Assembly: GCF_029867415.1 (NCBI RefSeq) | Contig: NW_026705774.1 | Span: 327,801-391,800 of the forward strand | DNA: 64,000 nucleotides | Direction: 5' to 3' | Source of the DNA: Vicia villosa | Taxonomy: Eukaryota; Streptophyta; Magnoliopsida; Fabales; Fabaceae | Part shown: positions 23,987 through 35,747 of the stretch, piece by piece | Position numbering within the stretch: position 1 is the stretch's first letter | Layout: the number at the start of each line of letters is the position of its first letter | The notes under the pieces: model-generated | The model's database searches: none | Told to the model about the DNA's origin: nothing | Seen by the model: only the letters and a program-made list of their open reading frames with translations | Program-made: the position numbers and the translations under genes

Positions 23987-26125
23987 TGTAACACCCCACA
24001 CATATTTGTCTAGAATAATATGCATAAAGTATCATAAATGGTTCATAAGACAACAAATACATAAAGTTTTGCAGCAGAAAGTAGAAGTACACGATTACAA
24101 AAGCCGAATGTATCATGGCCAAAATACAAGTACATCATGTAAGTACATATCCAAAATACATAAACTAGCAAGCACGATAAGAACTAGAAGAATATCCAAG
24201 CATCGCCAAGAGATCTAATCCATCTTTCCCTTACCGCGATCTTGCCTCGAACCACCTGAAAAATAAATAATTGGAATGGGATGAGATTACTAAATCTCAG
24301 TGAGTCCGCCTATCCTATTAGTCCACTCGGATCTAAAGGGAACGTACAAAAAAAAAATACACGAATCCACCATGGATTCGGGGTTACTCTCACTTCCGGT
24401 ACACGCACGGAGTAAACAAGCGACTCGTCCACCATTGGACTTGTCTCAAGCAAATACACATTGTATAGCAACCAAGTATGCAAAACCCGCATCCATAACG
24501 GGGAATCCAGAAGTACGTTAATACCACTAGACTAAGTTACTAACACACCCTCGGTGGGTTCACCCACGCCTATATGTCGAGAGACTTACACAAGCACCCT
24601 GCAAGAATGGTTAAACGGGTTCGCACAAGCCTACGTGGCTGCGAGGTGACCTTGCCTAAGAGGCGACACCGTCCCATTAACCATATGTACGCACGTGGTG
24701 TTAACAGCAAGTGTAACACGCCGTCTCGACGCATGAGCCCATCCGGGTAGGAACCTAATGATGTAGCCTACATGGCATCATTAGAGATGGTTTACCTGTT
24801 ATGCGTAGGCTTACTTAGCCGCATATCGCCATCATACCGAGCACGCGAGTGTGTATACAGCAAGTGAGTAAAACGCCTCCAGGCCCTCACAAGCACACTG
24901 CAACGGTAGTTCAGGTATGCGCCTCTGGGATCCAAGATCAGGGCAGTCCCACAGACAACTCAAGGACCCGTGGTCCGAATCGTAACTTAGTACCTGGTCT
25001 ACTTCGATTCAGCACACGTACATAAACAAGCACTAAAGCATACAAGCACACAAACCCGATTGTTTAACCGAAACAATGGGCATTAATAGAATGATCATAA
25101 TTCATCATAATATAGCATTCTTATTTCAGCATAACATGGTAGTCAGAAATAATGAACTAATTCAGTCTAATTATACGCAAGTTGCATAGCATCAGTGTCG
25201 CACTTTAACTGAAGGTATGTCAGATACACCGGAAAATAATATTCCAACACCGATACTAATTTTCCTAGATAGTACACTCAACTAGCTTTCTAACGGTATA
25301 TGGTACGCGTCGAACGGACGCACGAAACGGGAGATATGAATTTCCCAAGATTGCTGAATTTTTACCCTGCGCCCAGGGTAATCGGTTACTGGTCCCAGAG
25401 TAACCGATTACTGGCTTCAAAAATGCCCATCCACGCCAAATTACACAGGGTAATCGGTTACCCAGGTCCCAGTAACCGATTACTCTGATGCAGAATCAAT
25501 TTTCTGCGTTTTAGGAACTCTAAACCAGTCCCAAACAACCTGTAGATGATCCCCTACACTTGTATAACAGTCCAAACGAATTTGCATCACATAATTGCAA
25601 ATAGAAACATTAGCATACAAAGAATAGGGCAAAACAAACAGATTTAGCATCATTGATTAACACTTCACTCATAATCCCTAAACCCCAATTGAACCCTTAC
25701 ATGCAAAACTCCCAAGGTCACTAACTATGGACTCACCTTAGGAGTGAAGGAGATGATGAAAACAGAGCTGAAACAAGATGAAGATGATGATGGAAGCAAG
25801 GTTTTGGGACAGAATCTGCTGCATGCAAGTGAGCTTGGACCAAGTGTTGGAACTTTCTCCTCTTCCTCCCCCTTTCCACGTTTTGTCTCTTCTTCCTCTA
25901 CTAAACAAAATTCTGGTTTTTGGAAAGAAGAGAATGATCAACCAAACATGTCCCAAGTTATATTTAAGGGTGAAAATACTATTATGCCCCTCCTATTGCC
26001 ACTAATAGGTTTAGTTAACACCATAAACCAATTAGTAGAAATATATATCATATTCATCCATCTTATTTCATACTAATCATATTAGCAAATATAAAGATTG
26101 AATAAATATAATATCGGGTATTACA
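23987..26125 (-). repeat. Tekay-type 3' LTR (2139 bp)
   Basis: Downstream LTR in element orientation, adjacent to the PPT. It contains four copies of a 12-bp motif in alternating orientation (25378-25483). ORFs on it recur exactly 6726 bp to the right and are LTR shadows. Confidence 0.95.
25378..25483. repeat. Alternating GTAATCGGTTAC / GTAACCGATTAC motifs in the LTR
   Basis: Four copies at 25378-25389 (forward), 25400-25411 (reverse), 25450-25461 (forward) and 25472-25483 (reverse). They can fold into two hairpins with short loops or one long one. Also present at 32104-32209 in the other LTR. Confidence 0.9.
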
Positions 26126-26141
26126 TTCTCCCCCCCTTAAA
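26126..26141 (-). other. Tekay-type polypurine tract
   Basis: On the minus strand, TTTAAGGGGGGGAGAA immediately precedes the 3' LTR start TGTAATACCC. This is the plus-strand DNA synthesis primer site. Confidence 0.9.
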
Positions 26142-26170
26142 TAGAATTCGTCCTCGAATTCAAAGGAAAC

Positions 26171-29100
26171 TTACCAAAACAAGTGAGGATAGGATTCCCG
26201 CATCTCTGACTCAAGTTCCCAAGTAGCCTCCTCAGGACGCGTCCCATCCCACATCACCTTCACGATAGGTATCTCCTTACTCCGGAGGGACTTGCTAGCA
26301 CGCTCCAAGATACAGCAAGGTTGAGGATCATAGGAAAGATCTGGTTCTACCTCCACAGAATCCGGGAGGATAGGATGAAAGGTATCAGGCACGAACTTTC
26401 GGAGCTGAGATACGTGGAATACGTCATGCAGCCCGGATAGTGAAGGTGGTAATGCCAACTGATAAGCCACTTCACCTACCCGACTCATAATCTGATACGG
26501 TCCCACATATCTCGGACTGAGTTTACGCGTTTTGAACGGTCCTCCCAACCTTAATCTTGGAGTGACCTTCAAATACACATGATCACCCACTTCAAATTCC
26601 AAAGGTCTTCTCCGCTTGTCCGCATAATTCTTTTGTCGGTCTTGGGCTTTCTTGAGATTATCTCGGATCATCTTAACTTTCTTGGTGGTTTCTTGTATAA
26701 TTTCCGGTCCAAGAATACTCTTCTCTCCTACCTCGGCCCAACACAAGGGTGATCGACATTTTCTCCCGTATAGAGCTTCATAGGGAGCCATACCCAAACT
26801 AGCATGGTAACTGTTATTGTATGCGAACTCTATCAATGGCAAATGATCTTTCCAACTCCCACCTTCTTCTAGAATGCAAGCTCTCAACATATCCTCTATC
26901 GTCTGGATCGTCCTCTCCGTCTGCCCATCGGATTGAGGATGGTTTGACGTACTCATATCCAATCTAGTCCCTAATTCCTTATGAAACATCTTCCAAAATC
27001 TTGAAGTGAATTTTGGATCACGATCAGACACTATACTGGACGGAACGCCATGCAACCGTACAATCTCTGCTATGAAAAGCCTTGCGAGATGAATCACCTT
27101 GTGAGTGGTCTTTACAGGCAAAAAGTGAGCAGACTTAGTCAACCTGTCCACTATTACCCATATCGAATCATGTCCGCCTCGAGTACGAGGTAATCCCACA
27201 ATGAAATCCATAGAGATAGAGTCCCATTTCCACGTCGGTACCTCCAGTGGTTGTAACATTCCTCCTGGTTTCTGATGCTCAATCTTAACCTGTTGACAAA
27301 TGGGACATTGTGCTACATACTCTGCGATCTCCTTCTTCATCCCTGGCCACCAAAAGTCTTTCCTCAAGTCTTGATACATTTTGGTCGACCCAGGATGAAT
27401 AGAAAATCTACTCTTGTGTGCTTCATCCAGAATCAAACGCTTCAATTCAGAATCATTAGGTACACACATCCGTTGCTTAAACAAGATTACTCCATCAGGT
27501 GCTCTCACAAAATTAGGCATGCCTTCGCTCGCTTGCAATTGCTTATCATACCCTTGGAATATCCGAATTCTTTCTCGTAGCTCATTCTGAATGCTCAAAT
27601 TACTGATCAACACACCATTGGGTGTCCATTCAAACTGAAGATTTAGATTGCGAAACCTTTCCAATAAGTCATGTTCTAACATCATCAACTCTGCAACTCG
27701 AAATTCCTTCCTACTTAACGCATCTGCAACTTTGTTAGCTTTTCCTGGATGATACTTCAATTCAAAGTCATAATCCTTGAGGTACTCCATCCATCTCCTT
27801 TGTCGCATATTCAACTCCTTCTGGTCGAAAAGATATCTCAAGCTTTTATGATCACTGAACATCTCAAAGTGAACGCCATATAGGTAATGTCGCCACACCT
27901 TGAGTGCAAAAACTATTGCGGCAAGCTCGAGATCATGGGTCGGGTAATTCTCTTCATGAGATCTCAACTGTCGAGAGGCATAAGCTACCACCTGGCCATC
28001 TTGCATCAATACTCCACCTAAACCCTTCTTAGAAGCGTCACAGAACACCTCATAGGATCGGTTTGGATCCGGAATCACTAACACGGGTGCAGTAGTCAAC
28101 TTCTTCTTAAGTTTCTGGAAACTCTGCTCACACTCGGAGTCCCATTCAAAAGCAACCTCCTTACGCGTAAGCTTTGTCAAGGGTAGGGCTAACTTAGCAA
28201 ACCCCATGATAAACCTCCGGTAATAACCAGCCAAGCCTAAAAAGCTTCTGACCTCAGTCACGCTTTTTGGCCTCTCCCAATTTACCACCGCTTCTACTTT
28301 AGAAGGATCCACTGCCACGCCTCCTCCAGAGATGACGTGACCAAGAAAACTCACTTCAGATAGCCAGAATTCACACTTACTGAACTTGGCATACAATTGT
28401 TTCTCTCGAAGAGTAGATAACACAATCCGCAAATGCTCCTCATGATCCTCGGGAGTACGAGAATACACAAGAATGTCATCAATGAAGATTACTACAAACT
28501 GGTCCAGATATGGTTGAAAGATTCGATTCATGTAATCCATGAAAACAGCCGGAGCATTAGTCACACCGAATGGCATAACCAAAAACTCGTAGTGACCATA
28601 TCGTGTCCTGAATGCAGTCTTAGGCACATCAGAGCTCTTCACTCGGATTTGATGGTACCCTGACCTAAGATCAATCTTCGAGAATACACTGGCTCCTTTC
28701 AACTGATCTAGGAGGTCATCAATCCGTGGTAAAGGATATTTGTTCTTTATGGTGACTTTGTTCAGCTGACGATAATCGATGCACAGGCGCATACTTCCGT
28801 CTTTCTTTTTCACTAAAAGAACAGGGGCTCCCCATGGAGAAACACTGGGTTGAATAAAATGCTTAGCAAGAAGCTCTTCCAATTGACGTTTCAGTTCTCT
28901 GAGTTCAATAGGAGACATCCTATAAGGAGTGATGGAAACTGGGGCTGTCCCAGGAACAAGATCGATTGAGAATTCCGCTTCTCTTTCTGGAGGAAGAGAA
29001 GTGATATCCTCAGGGAATACATCAGGAAATTCGCACACCACCGGAATCTCCGACAATTCAATCCTCACAGAAGGCTCCTTGGAAAGAACTAAAAGAAAGG

Positions 29101-30577
29101 ATCTTTCTTGAGAAAAGAGATAATTAACCGTGCTGATTGTACCTTCTATTAACTTGGTAATTGCATCATCGGAAGAAATCTCTTCAGCAGGAATGAATAT
29201 GGCCTTCTCTTTGCAACCAATGTACACTGAGTTAAGAGACAACCAATCCATCCCTAGGATAACATCAAGCTTCTTGAGGGGTAAACAAATTAAATCAATC
29301 GGGAAGTCACGACCATTAAAAGACACCGAACAATCTTTACAAATCAGTCGAGCTTCCACAGTATCATCCGTTGCCGAAGAAATAATCATGGGAGTGGGTA
29401 ATGGAGTAACTTCCAAACCAAGTCGATAAACACACTCGGTAGAGACAAAAGAATGAGTGGCTCCACAATCAACTAAAACACATAAAGGTTGATTGTTAAC
29501 ATAGCACGTACCCGCAATAAGATTGTTGTTTCCCTTTGCCTTCCTTGAATCCAAAGTGTAGACACGACCTGCAGTCTTTCCTGGAGCTCCCTTCTTTGGG
29601 CAATTCCTCATCACGTGACCTTGCTCGCCACACTCAAAACATCTGACAGGATAAACTTCACAATTTCCAGTGTGCTTCCTCCTACACTTATCACAAAAGG
29701 GTGGTCGGGGGAAACGGTCACCGTGGCTTTGCTTCATCTTTGGTGGAGGATTACGGGGCCTCAAGTTTTGAGTAGATCTCCCTTGCTCTCTGAAATTAGC
29801 CCTGTTCTGGTTCCTCTCTTCCTGAACCCTTTTCAAACTGTTTTCAGCAACATAGCATTGTCTTAGACATTCAGCATAAGTGGTGAACTCTCTTTGGGAA
29901 ACGCTATGGGCAATGTCGGCCCTCAAACCCATCATGAACTGATCGATCTTCCATAATTCATCTGGAGCATAAACAGCCTGTCTGGAGTAGTCTGCCAAGT
30001 CCTCGAACTTCTCTGCATATTCTGAAACAGACATGTCACCTTGTTTGAAGTTCTGAAATTCTCGCTCCTTCTGAGTTCTCACACTATTAGGAAAATACTT
30101 CTCCAAGAATGCAACCTTGAAGTGTTGCCAATCCTTAGGAATCTCCTGTGTGGTGAAATAAGTGGATGCAGTGTTCCACCACCTAAGAGCTGGTCCCTTC
30201 ATTTTCTGAGTAGCAAAGATCACCTTCTCTTCTTCAGTACACTGAATAGCTTGAAACACCCTCTCCATACCAGCTAACCAATCATGAGCCAAGAGTGAGT
30301 CAAGTCCACCAACGAACTCCGGAGGATCCATCCTGAAGAAGGCACGAAAATCTGGTCCAGCTGCAGCTTGAGGTACGGGAGCTTGAGTAGGAGGTTGTTG
30401 TCCTTGCATGCCTTGCATCATTTGAGCCATCATCTGGTTCTGCTGCATCATCTGCTGCATCATCTGTTGCCAAGGCACGCCTGCACCTCCGGCTGATTGC
30501 TCGGGCTCCACATTCCTTGTTCTGGGCCTTCCGGGGCCTCTGCGTTGCTCAGCCATCTCCCTGTCTGTCCTACGCAT
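26171..30577 (-). CDS. Gag-pol polyprotein of a Tekay-type chromovirus (1468 codons, intact)
   Basis: A single open frame encodes all retrotransposon proteins. Approximate residues: gag core 75-260 ([25 protein letters not shown]); zinc knuckle ~312 ([14 protein letters not shown]); protease ~371 with [13 protein letters not shown], a Cys where Ser or Thr usually follows the catalytic Asp; RT with [15 protein letters not shown] and active site FIDDILVYS ~700; RNase H ([17 protein letters not shown] ~870); integrase HHCC to CPICQQVK ~1092; D-D-E at [16 protein letters not shown] and GQTERT (~1124, 1182, 1219). The C-terminus is a chromodomain ([18 protein letters not shown]), which targets integration in chromoviruses. 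The next Met, [13 protein letters not shown] at 30556, is an alternative start. No frameshift or stop seen. It makes virus-like particles and integrates new copies; activity here is inferred from intactness. Confidence 0.95.
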   Translation of the reverse strand: MRRTDREMAEQRRGPGRPRTRNVEPEQSAGGAGVPWQQMMQQMMQQNQMMAQMMQGMQGQQPPTQAPVPQAAAGPDFRAFFRMDPPEFVGGLDSLLAHDWLAGMERVFQAIQCTEEEKVIFATQKMKGPALRWWNTASTYFTTQEIPKDWQHFKVAFLEKYFPNSVRTQKEREFQNFKQGDMSVSEYAEKFEDLADYSRQAVYAPDELWKIDQFMMGLRADIAHSVSQREFTTYAECLRQCYVAENSLKRVQEERNQNRANFREQGRSTQNLRPRNPPPKMKQSHGDRFPRPPFCDKCRRKHTGNCEVYPVRCFECGEQGHVMRNCPKKGAPGKTAGRVYTLDSRKAKGNNNLIAGTCYVNNQPLCVLVDCGATHSFVSTECVYRLGLEVTPLPTPMIISSATDDTVEARLICKDCSVSFNGRDFPIDLICLPLKKLDVILGMDWLSLNSVYIGCKEKAIFIPAEEISSDDAITKLIEGTISTVNYLFSQERSFLLVLSKEPSVRIELSEIPVVCEFPDVFPEDITSLPPEREAEFSIDLVPGTAPVSITPYRMSPIELRELKRQLEELLAKHFIQPSVSPWGAPVLLVKKKDGSMRLCIDYRQLNKVTIKNKYPLPRIDDLLDQLKGASVFSKIDLRSGYHQIRVKSSDVPKTAFRTRYGHYEFLVMPFGVTNAPAVFMDYMNRIFQPYLDQFVVIFIDDILVYSRTPEDHEEHLRIVLSTLREKQLYAKFSKCEFWLSEVSFLGHVISGGGVAVDPSKVEAVVNWERPKSVTEVRSFLGLAGYYRRFIMGFAKLALPLTKLTRKEVAFEWDSECEQSFQKLKKKLTTAPVLVIPDPNRSYEVFCDASKKGLGGVLMQDGQVVAYASRQLRSHEENYPTHDLELAAIVFALKVWRHYLYGVHFEMFSDHKSLRYLFDQKELNMRQRRWMEYLKDYDFELKYHPGKANKVADALSRKEFRVAELMMLEHDLLERFRNLNLQFEWTPNGVLISNLSIQNELRERIRIFQGYDKQLQASEGMPNFVRAPDGVILFKQRMCVPNDSELKRLILDEAHKSRFSIHPGSTKMYQDLRKDFWWPGMKKEIAEYVAQCPICQQVKIEHQKPGGMLQPLEVPTWKWDSISMDFIVGLPRTRGGHDSIWVIVDRLTKSAHFLPVKTTHKVIHLARLFIAEIVRLHGVPSSIVSDRDPKFTSRFWKMFHKELGTRLDMSTSNHPQSDGQTERTIQTIEDMLRACILEEGGSWKDHLPLIEFAYNNSYHASLGMAPYEALYGRKCRSPLCWAEVGEKSILGPEIIQETTKKVKMIRDNLKKAQDRQKNYADKRRRPLEFEVGDHVYLKVTPRLRLGGPFKTRKLSPRYVGPYQIMSRVGEVAYQLALPPSLSGLHDVFHVSQLRKFVPDTFHPILPDSVEVEPDLSYDPQPCCILERASKSLRSKEIPIVKVMWDGTRPEEATWELESEMRESYPHLFW

Positions 30578-30695
30578 GGAATCAAGTTGATCAGGCTTAA
30601 TACCATAAATAAGACATAAGGAATCTTACTGATTATACACATATGAGGCAGAATTGTACTGCATTATGATGTGTCTTAGCAAAGTCGAGGATCGA

Positions 30696-30712
30696 CCTGC
30701 TCTGATACCAAC
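30696..30712 (-). other. Tekay-type primer binding site (initiator Met tRNA)
   Basis: On the minus strand TGGTATCAGAGCAGG follows the 5' LTR end (...GTTACA) after two bases. It is complementary to the 3' end of plant initiator tRNA-Met. Confidence 0.9.
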
Positions 30713-32851
30713 TGTAACACCCCACACATATTTGTCTAGAATAATATGCATAAAGTATCATAAATGGTTCATAAGACAACAAATACATAAAGTTTTGCAG
30801 CAGAAAGTAGAAGTACACGATTACAAAAGCCGAATGTATCATGGCCAAAATACAAGTACATCATGTAAGTACATATCCAAAATACATAAACTAGCAAGCA
30901 CGATAAGAACTAGAAGAATATCCAAGCATCGCCAAGAGATCTAATCCATCTTTCCCTTACCGCGATCTTGCCTCGAACCACCTGAAAAATAAATAATTGG
31001 AATGGGATGAGATTACTAAATCTCAGTGAGTCCGCCTATCCTATTAGTCCACTCGGATCTAAAGGGAACGTACAAAAAAAAAATACACGAATCCACCATG
31101 GATTCGGGGTTACTCTCACTTCCGGTACACGCACGGAGTAAACAAGCGACTCGTCCACCATTGGACTTGTCTCAAGCAAATACACATTGTATAGCAACCA
31201 AGTATGCAAAACCCGCATCCATAACGGGGAATCCAGAAGTACGTTAATACCACTAGACTAAGTTACTAACACACCCTCGGTGGGTTCACCCACGCCTATA
31301 TGTCGAGAGACTTACACAAGCACCCTGCAAGAATGGTTAAACGGGTTCGCACAAGCCTACGTGGCTGCGAGGTGACCTTGCCTAAGAGGCGACACCGTCC
31401 CATTAACCATATGTACGCACGTGGTGTTAACAGCAAGTGTAACACGCCGTCTCGACGCATGAGCCCATCCGGGTAGGAACCTAATGATGTAGCCTACATG
31501 GCATCATTAGAGATGGTTTACCTGTTATGCGTAGGCTTACTTAGCCGCATAACGCCATCATACCGAGCACGCGAGTGTGTATACAGCAAGTGAGTAAAAC
31601 GCCTCCAGGCCCTCACAAGCACACTGCAACGGTAGTTCAGGTATGCGCCTCTGGGATCCAAGATCAGGGCAGTCCCACAGACAACTCAAGGACCCGTGGT
31701 CCGAATCGTAACTTAGTACCTGGTCTACTTCGATTCAGCACACGTACATAAACAAGCACTAAAGCATACAAGCACACAAACCCGATTGTTTAACCGAAAC
31801 AATGGGCATTAATAGAATGATCATAATTCATCATAATATAGCATTCTTATTTCAGCATAACATGGTAGTCAGAAATAATGAACTAATTCAGTCTAATTAT
31901 ACGCAAGTTGCATAGCATCAGTGTCGCACTTTAACTGAAGGTATGTCAGATACACCGGAAAATAATATTCCAACACCGATACTAATTTTCCTAGATAGTA
32001 CACTCAATTAGCTTTCTAACGGTATATGGTACGCGTCGAACGGACGCACGAAACGGGAGATATGAATTTCCCAAGATTGCTGAATTTTTACCCTGCGCCC
32101 AGGGTAATCGGTTACTGGTCCCAGAGTAACCGATTACTGGCTTCAAAAATGCCCATCCACGCCAAATTACACAGGGTAATCGGTTACCCAGGTCCCAGTA
32201 ACCGATTACTCTGATGCAGAATCAATTTTCTGCGTTTTAGGAACTCTAAACCAGTCCCAAACAACCTGTAGATGATCCCCTACACTTGTATAACAGTCCA
32301 AACGAATTTGCATCACATAATTGCAAATAGAAACATTAGCATACAAAGAATAGGGCAAAACAAACAGATTTAGCATCATTGATTAACACTTCACTCATAA
32401 TCCCTAAACCCCAATTGAACCCTTACATGCAAAACTCCCAAGGTCACTAACTATGGACTCACCTTAGGAGTGAAGGAGATGATGAAAACAGAGCTGAAAC
32501 AAGATGAAGATGATGATGGAAGCAAGGTTTTGGGACAGAATCTGCTGCATGCAAGTGAGCTTGGACCAAGTGTTGGAACTTTCTCCTCTTCCTCCCCCTT
32601 TCCACGTTTTGTCTCTTCTTCCTCTACTAAACAAAATTCTGGTTTTTGGAAAGAAGAGAATGATCAACCAAACATGTCCCAAGTTATATTTAAGGGTGAA
32701 AATACTATTATGCCCCTCCTATTGCCACTAATAGGTTTAGTTAACACCATAAACCAATTAGTAGAAATATATATCATATTCATCCATCTTATTTCATACT
32801 AATCATATTAGCAAATATAAAGATTGAATAAATATAATATCGGGTATTACA
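30713..32851 (-). repeat. Tekay-type 5' LTR (2139 bp)
   Basis: Same length as the left LTR with two substitutions noticed. It should carry the promoter for the gag-pol transcript; I could not assign a TATA box with confidence. It ends at the TSD ACAAG. Confidence 0.95.
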
Positions 32852-32856
32852 ACAAG

Positions 32857-34011
32857 GATATGAATTTTGTGTGAGATAATGTGGTACTCTAATACATTGC
32901 AATTTCCCTTTCAGGAAATATATAAAGAGTATGCACAAATCAGCGCTCAGAAGCTTTGTCTCAGAAGGTTCAGCATGCAACATCAGAACATGGTCTGGCA
33001 AGACATCAGAAGATGGTCAAGGCAGAATCAGAACATGGGTCTATGGAAGCATCAGAAGAACTTGAGATCAGAAGCAGCAGCACTGAAGTTCTCATGGTAT
33101 CACGCTCAGAAGCACTTCAAGGTCAGAAGACAGGAAGATACTATGCACCAAGCTGTTTGACTCTAATGATATTCAAATGTTGTATACACAAACATCAGAT
33201 CAGAAGAAAGTACAGGTGGCAGGCTACGCTGACTGACAAAAGGAACGTTGGAAGCTATTAAAGGCAACGTCAGTAGACACAGTGTGAACAAGGCTCGAGG
33301 TAGTTGACAAAAGCGTGAAACATTAAATGCAATGCTGTACGGAATATGCAAAGCATTAAATGCTCCCAACGGTCATCTTCTCAAGTGCCTATAAATATGA
33401 AGTTCTGATGAGAAGCAAGGTTGACGATTTGCTAACAATAAACTTGCTGAAACGCTGTTCAAACTCAAAGCTCAGAAACTTCATCTTCATCAAAGCTCAC
33501 TACATTGCTGTTGTAATATATTAGTGAGATTAAGCTTAAACGTTAAGAGAAATATCACTGTTGTGATTATAGCTTTTCAGAAGCATTGTAAAACTCTTAT
33601 TTGATTACATTAATTTGTAAGTAACTAGAGTGATCAAGTGTTGATCAGGATACTCTAGGAAGTCTTAGCTTGTGTCTAAGCAGTTGTAATTAGAGTGATC
33701 ACGTGGTGGTCAGGATACTCTAAGAAAGTCTTAGCTTGTGTCTAAGCATTTGTTCCTGGAGTGATCAGGTTGTGATCAGGATACTCTAGAAGACTTAGTC
33801 GCGGACTAAGTGGAAAACCATTGTAATCTGTTGCGATTAGTGGATTAAATCCTCAGGTGAGGTAAATCACTCCGTGGGGGTGGACTGGAGTAGTTTAGTT
33901 AACAACGAACCAGGATAAAAATAACTGTGCAAATTGTTTTTATCGTTCAAGTTTTTAAGACTACACTTATTCAAACCCCCCCCCCCTTTCTAAGTGTTTT
34001 TCTATCCTTCA
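32857..34011 (+). repeat. Copia 5' LTR, remaining 1155 bp
   Basis: Continues the LTR begun at 23935 after the nested element and its TSD. A plant TATA box-like CTATAAATATG lies near 33390. An 11-base poly-C run occurs near the end (12 in the other LTR). It ends CTTCA at 34011, followed by the PBS. Short ORFs here recur in the 3' LTR and are not genes. Confidence 0.95.
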
Positions 34012-34012
34012 A

Positions 34013-34030
34013 TTGGCATCAGAGCGCCGG
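34013..34030 (+). other. Copia primer binding site
   Basis: TTGGCATCAGAGCGCC follows the 5' LTR end by one base. It resembles the initiator-Met tRNA primer site TGGTATCAGAGC with one mismatch. Confidence 0.8.
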
Positions 34031-34097
34031 TTCTAAGGTGCAAGCACTTAACCGTGTTTAGAAAAGATTCAGGAAGAGAAAAACGCTTCAGTAAAAG

Positions 34098-35717
34098 ATG
34101 GCTGGTGAAATTTCAACAAATACATCTGCATCTACATCTGGCTCTGCTAAGCAATACAACGATAACAATGGTTATACTAGACCACCAGTACTTGATGGTG
34201 AAAACTTTGAATACTGGAAAGATAAACTGGAAAGTTACTTTCTTGGTCTAGATGCTGATCTATGGGATCTTCTGTTGGATGGTTACAAACATCCTGTTAA
34301 AACTACTGGTGTAAAGCTCACAAGAAGCGAAATGACTGATGATCAAAAGAAAGAATTCAAAAATCATCACAAATGCAGGACTGTTTTGCTGAATGCTATC
34401 TCTCATGCTGAGTATGAGAAGATATCTAACAGGGAAACTGCCCATGATATATATGAGTCATTGAAAATGACCCATGAGGGAAATGCTCAAGTCAAGGAGA
34501 CTAAAGCTCTTGCTCTAATCCAGAAATATGAAGCCTTCAAGATGGAGGATGATGAAGATATTGAGAAGATGTTCTCAAGATTTCAAACTCTAACTGCTGG
34601 ATTGAGAGTTCTGGATAAAGGCTACACCAAGGCTGATCATGTAAAGAAGATTATCATAAGCTTACCCAGAAGATGGGGTCCAATGGTGACTGCATTCAAG
34701 ATTGCCAAGAATCTGAATGAAGTTTCTTTGGAAGAGCTTATCAGTGCCTTGAGAAGCCATGAAATAGAGCTGGACGCAAACGAGCCTCAGAAGAAAGGTA
34801 AGTCTATTGCATTAAAATCTAATGCTAAAAAATGCACTAACGCTTTTCAGGCTAGAGAAGAAGATCCTGAGGAATCAGAATCTGAAGAAGAAGATGAACT
34901 GTCCATGATCTCTAGAAGGGTAAACCAACTCTAGAAGAGCAAGCAAAGGAAGTTCAGAGGCATCAGAAGTTCAAAGAGATTTGAACGTGGAGAATCTTCT
35001 GGGGACAGAAGATCTAACAAGAAGAAGGCTGTCTGCTATGAGTGCAATGAGCCTGGACATTACAAGAACGAGTGTCCAAAACTTCAGAAGGAGAATCCCA
35101 AGAAGAAGTTTCATAAGAAGAAAGGTCTTATGGCAACATGGGATGATTCTGAATCAGAATCAGAATCAGACTCTGAAGAAGAGCAGGCCAACTTCGCGCT
35201 GATGGCTACAGAAGATGATGGATCAGAATCTACATCAGAATCAGATTCTGAAGAGGTATTTTCTGAACTATCTAGAGAAGAGTTAGTTTCCAGTTTAACA
35301 GAACTTCTGGAACTCAAGGCTCATCTTAGTATCAAATACAAAAAGCTGAAGAAGCAGTTTGAATTTGAAACTAAGAAGCTGGAAGTGGAAAATTCTGAAC
35401 TGAAGGAAAAAGTTTTAAATCTATCCAAAGATAGTGGATCTCCTTCTGAAACAGAAAAATCCATTCCTAGCATGAATCATATTCTGAAAGAATATGACTC
35501 GAGCTTCAGAAAGTTCTTATCTAGAAGTATTGGCAGAAGTCATCTTGCTTCTATGATATATGGTGTTTCTGGAAACAGAAGGTTTGGTTTTGGCTATGAG
35601 GGTGATACCTCACATAAATTTGAACCTATTGATGATCTGAAAATCACATACAAGCCATTGTATGATCAGTTCAAATATGGCCATGCACATGATATTAGGC
35701 TCACTTCACATGCATAG
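34098..35717 (+). pseudogene. Copia gag with zinc knuckle, two in-frame TAG stops
   Basis: Frame from ATG 34098. The gag core (PPVLDGENFEYWKDKLESYF, IKSL..MTHEG-like motifs, MFSRFQTLTAGLRVLDKGY, ISLPRRWGPMVTAFK) runs to a TAG at 34932-34934. The same frame continues with a zinc knuckle VCYECNEPGHYKNEC (~35030-35075), an acidic Ser/Glu-rich stretch and a coiled-coil-like region, then another TAG at 35715-35717. SIRE-type gag is normally one long frame, so both stops look like point mutations. The capsid-like protein assembles particles. Whether the first 279 codons alone give a usable product is unknown. Confidence 0.85.
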
Positions 35718-35747
35718 AAGTTTAACACTGTTCACACCAAGAAGCTT

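Larger units (their letters stand above)
23987..32851 (-). mobile_element. Complete Tekay-type chromovirus (Ty3/gypsy), 8.87 kb
   Basis: TSD ACAAG at 23982-23986 and 32852-32856. LTRs of 2139 bp each (23987-26125, 30713-32851) start TGTAACACCCC and end GGGTATTACA on the plus strand. The element is in minus orientation. It has a PBS matching the initiator-Met tRNA, an uninterrupted gag-pol ORF and a polypurine tract. The only LTR differences I found are at 24826/31552 and 25282/32008, so the insertion is recent. All parts needed for an autonomous element seem present, though its activity is unproven. Confidence 0.95.

Noticed and set aside
24300..26076. Small ORFs repeated at 31026-32802
   Set aside because: They are LTR sequence of the Tekay-type element, identical in both LTRs and without domains.
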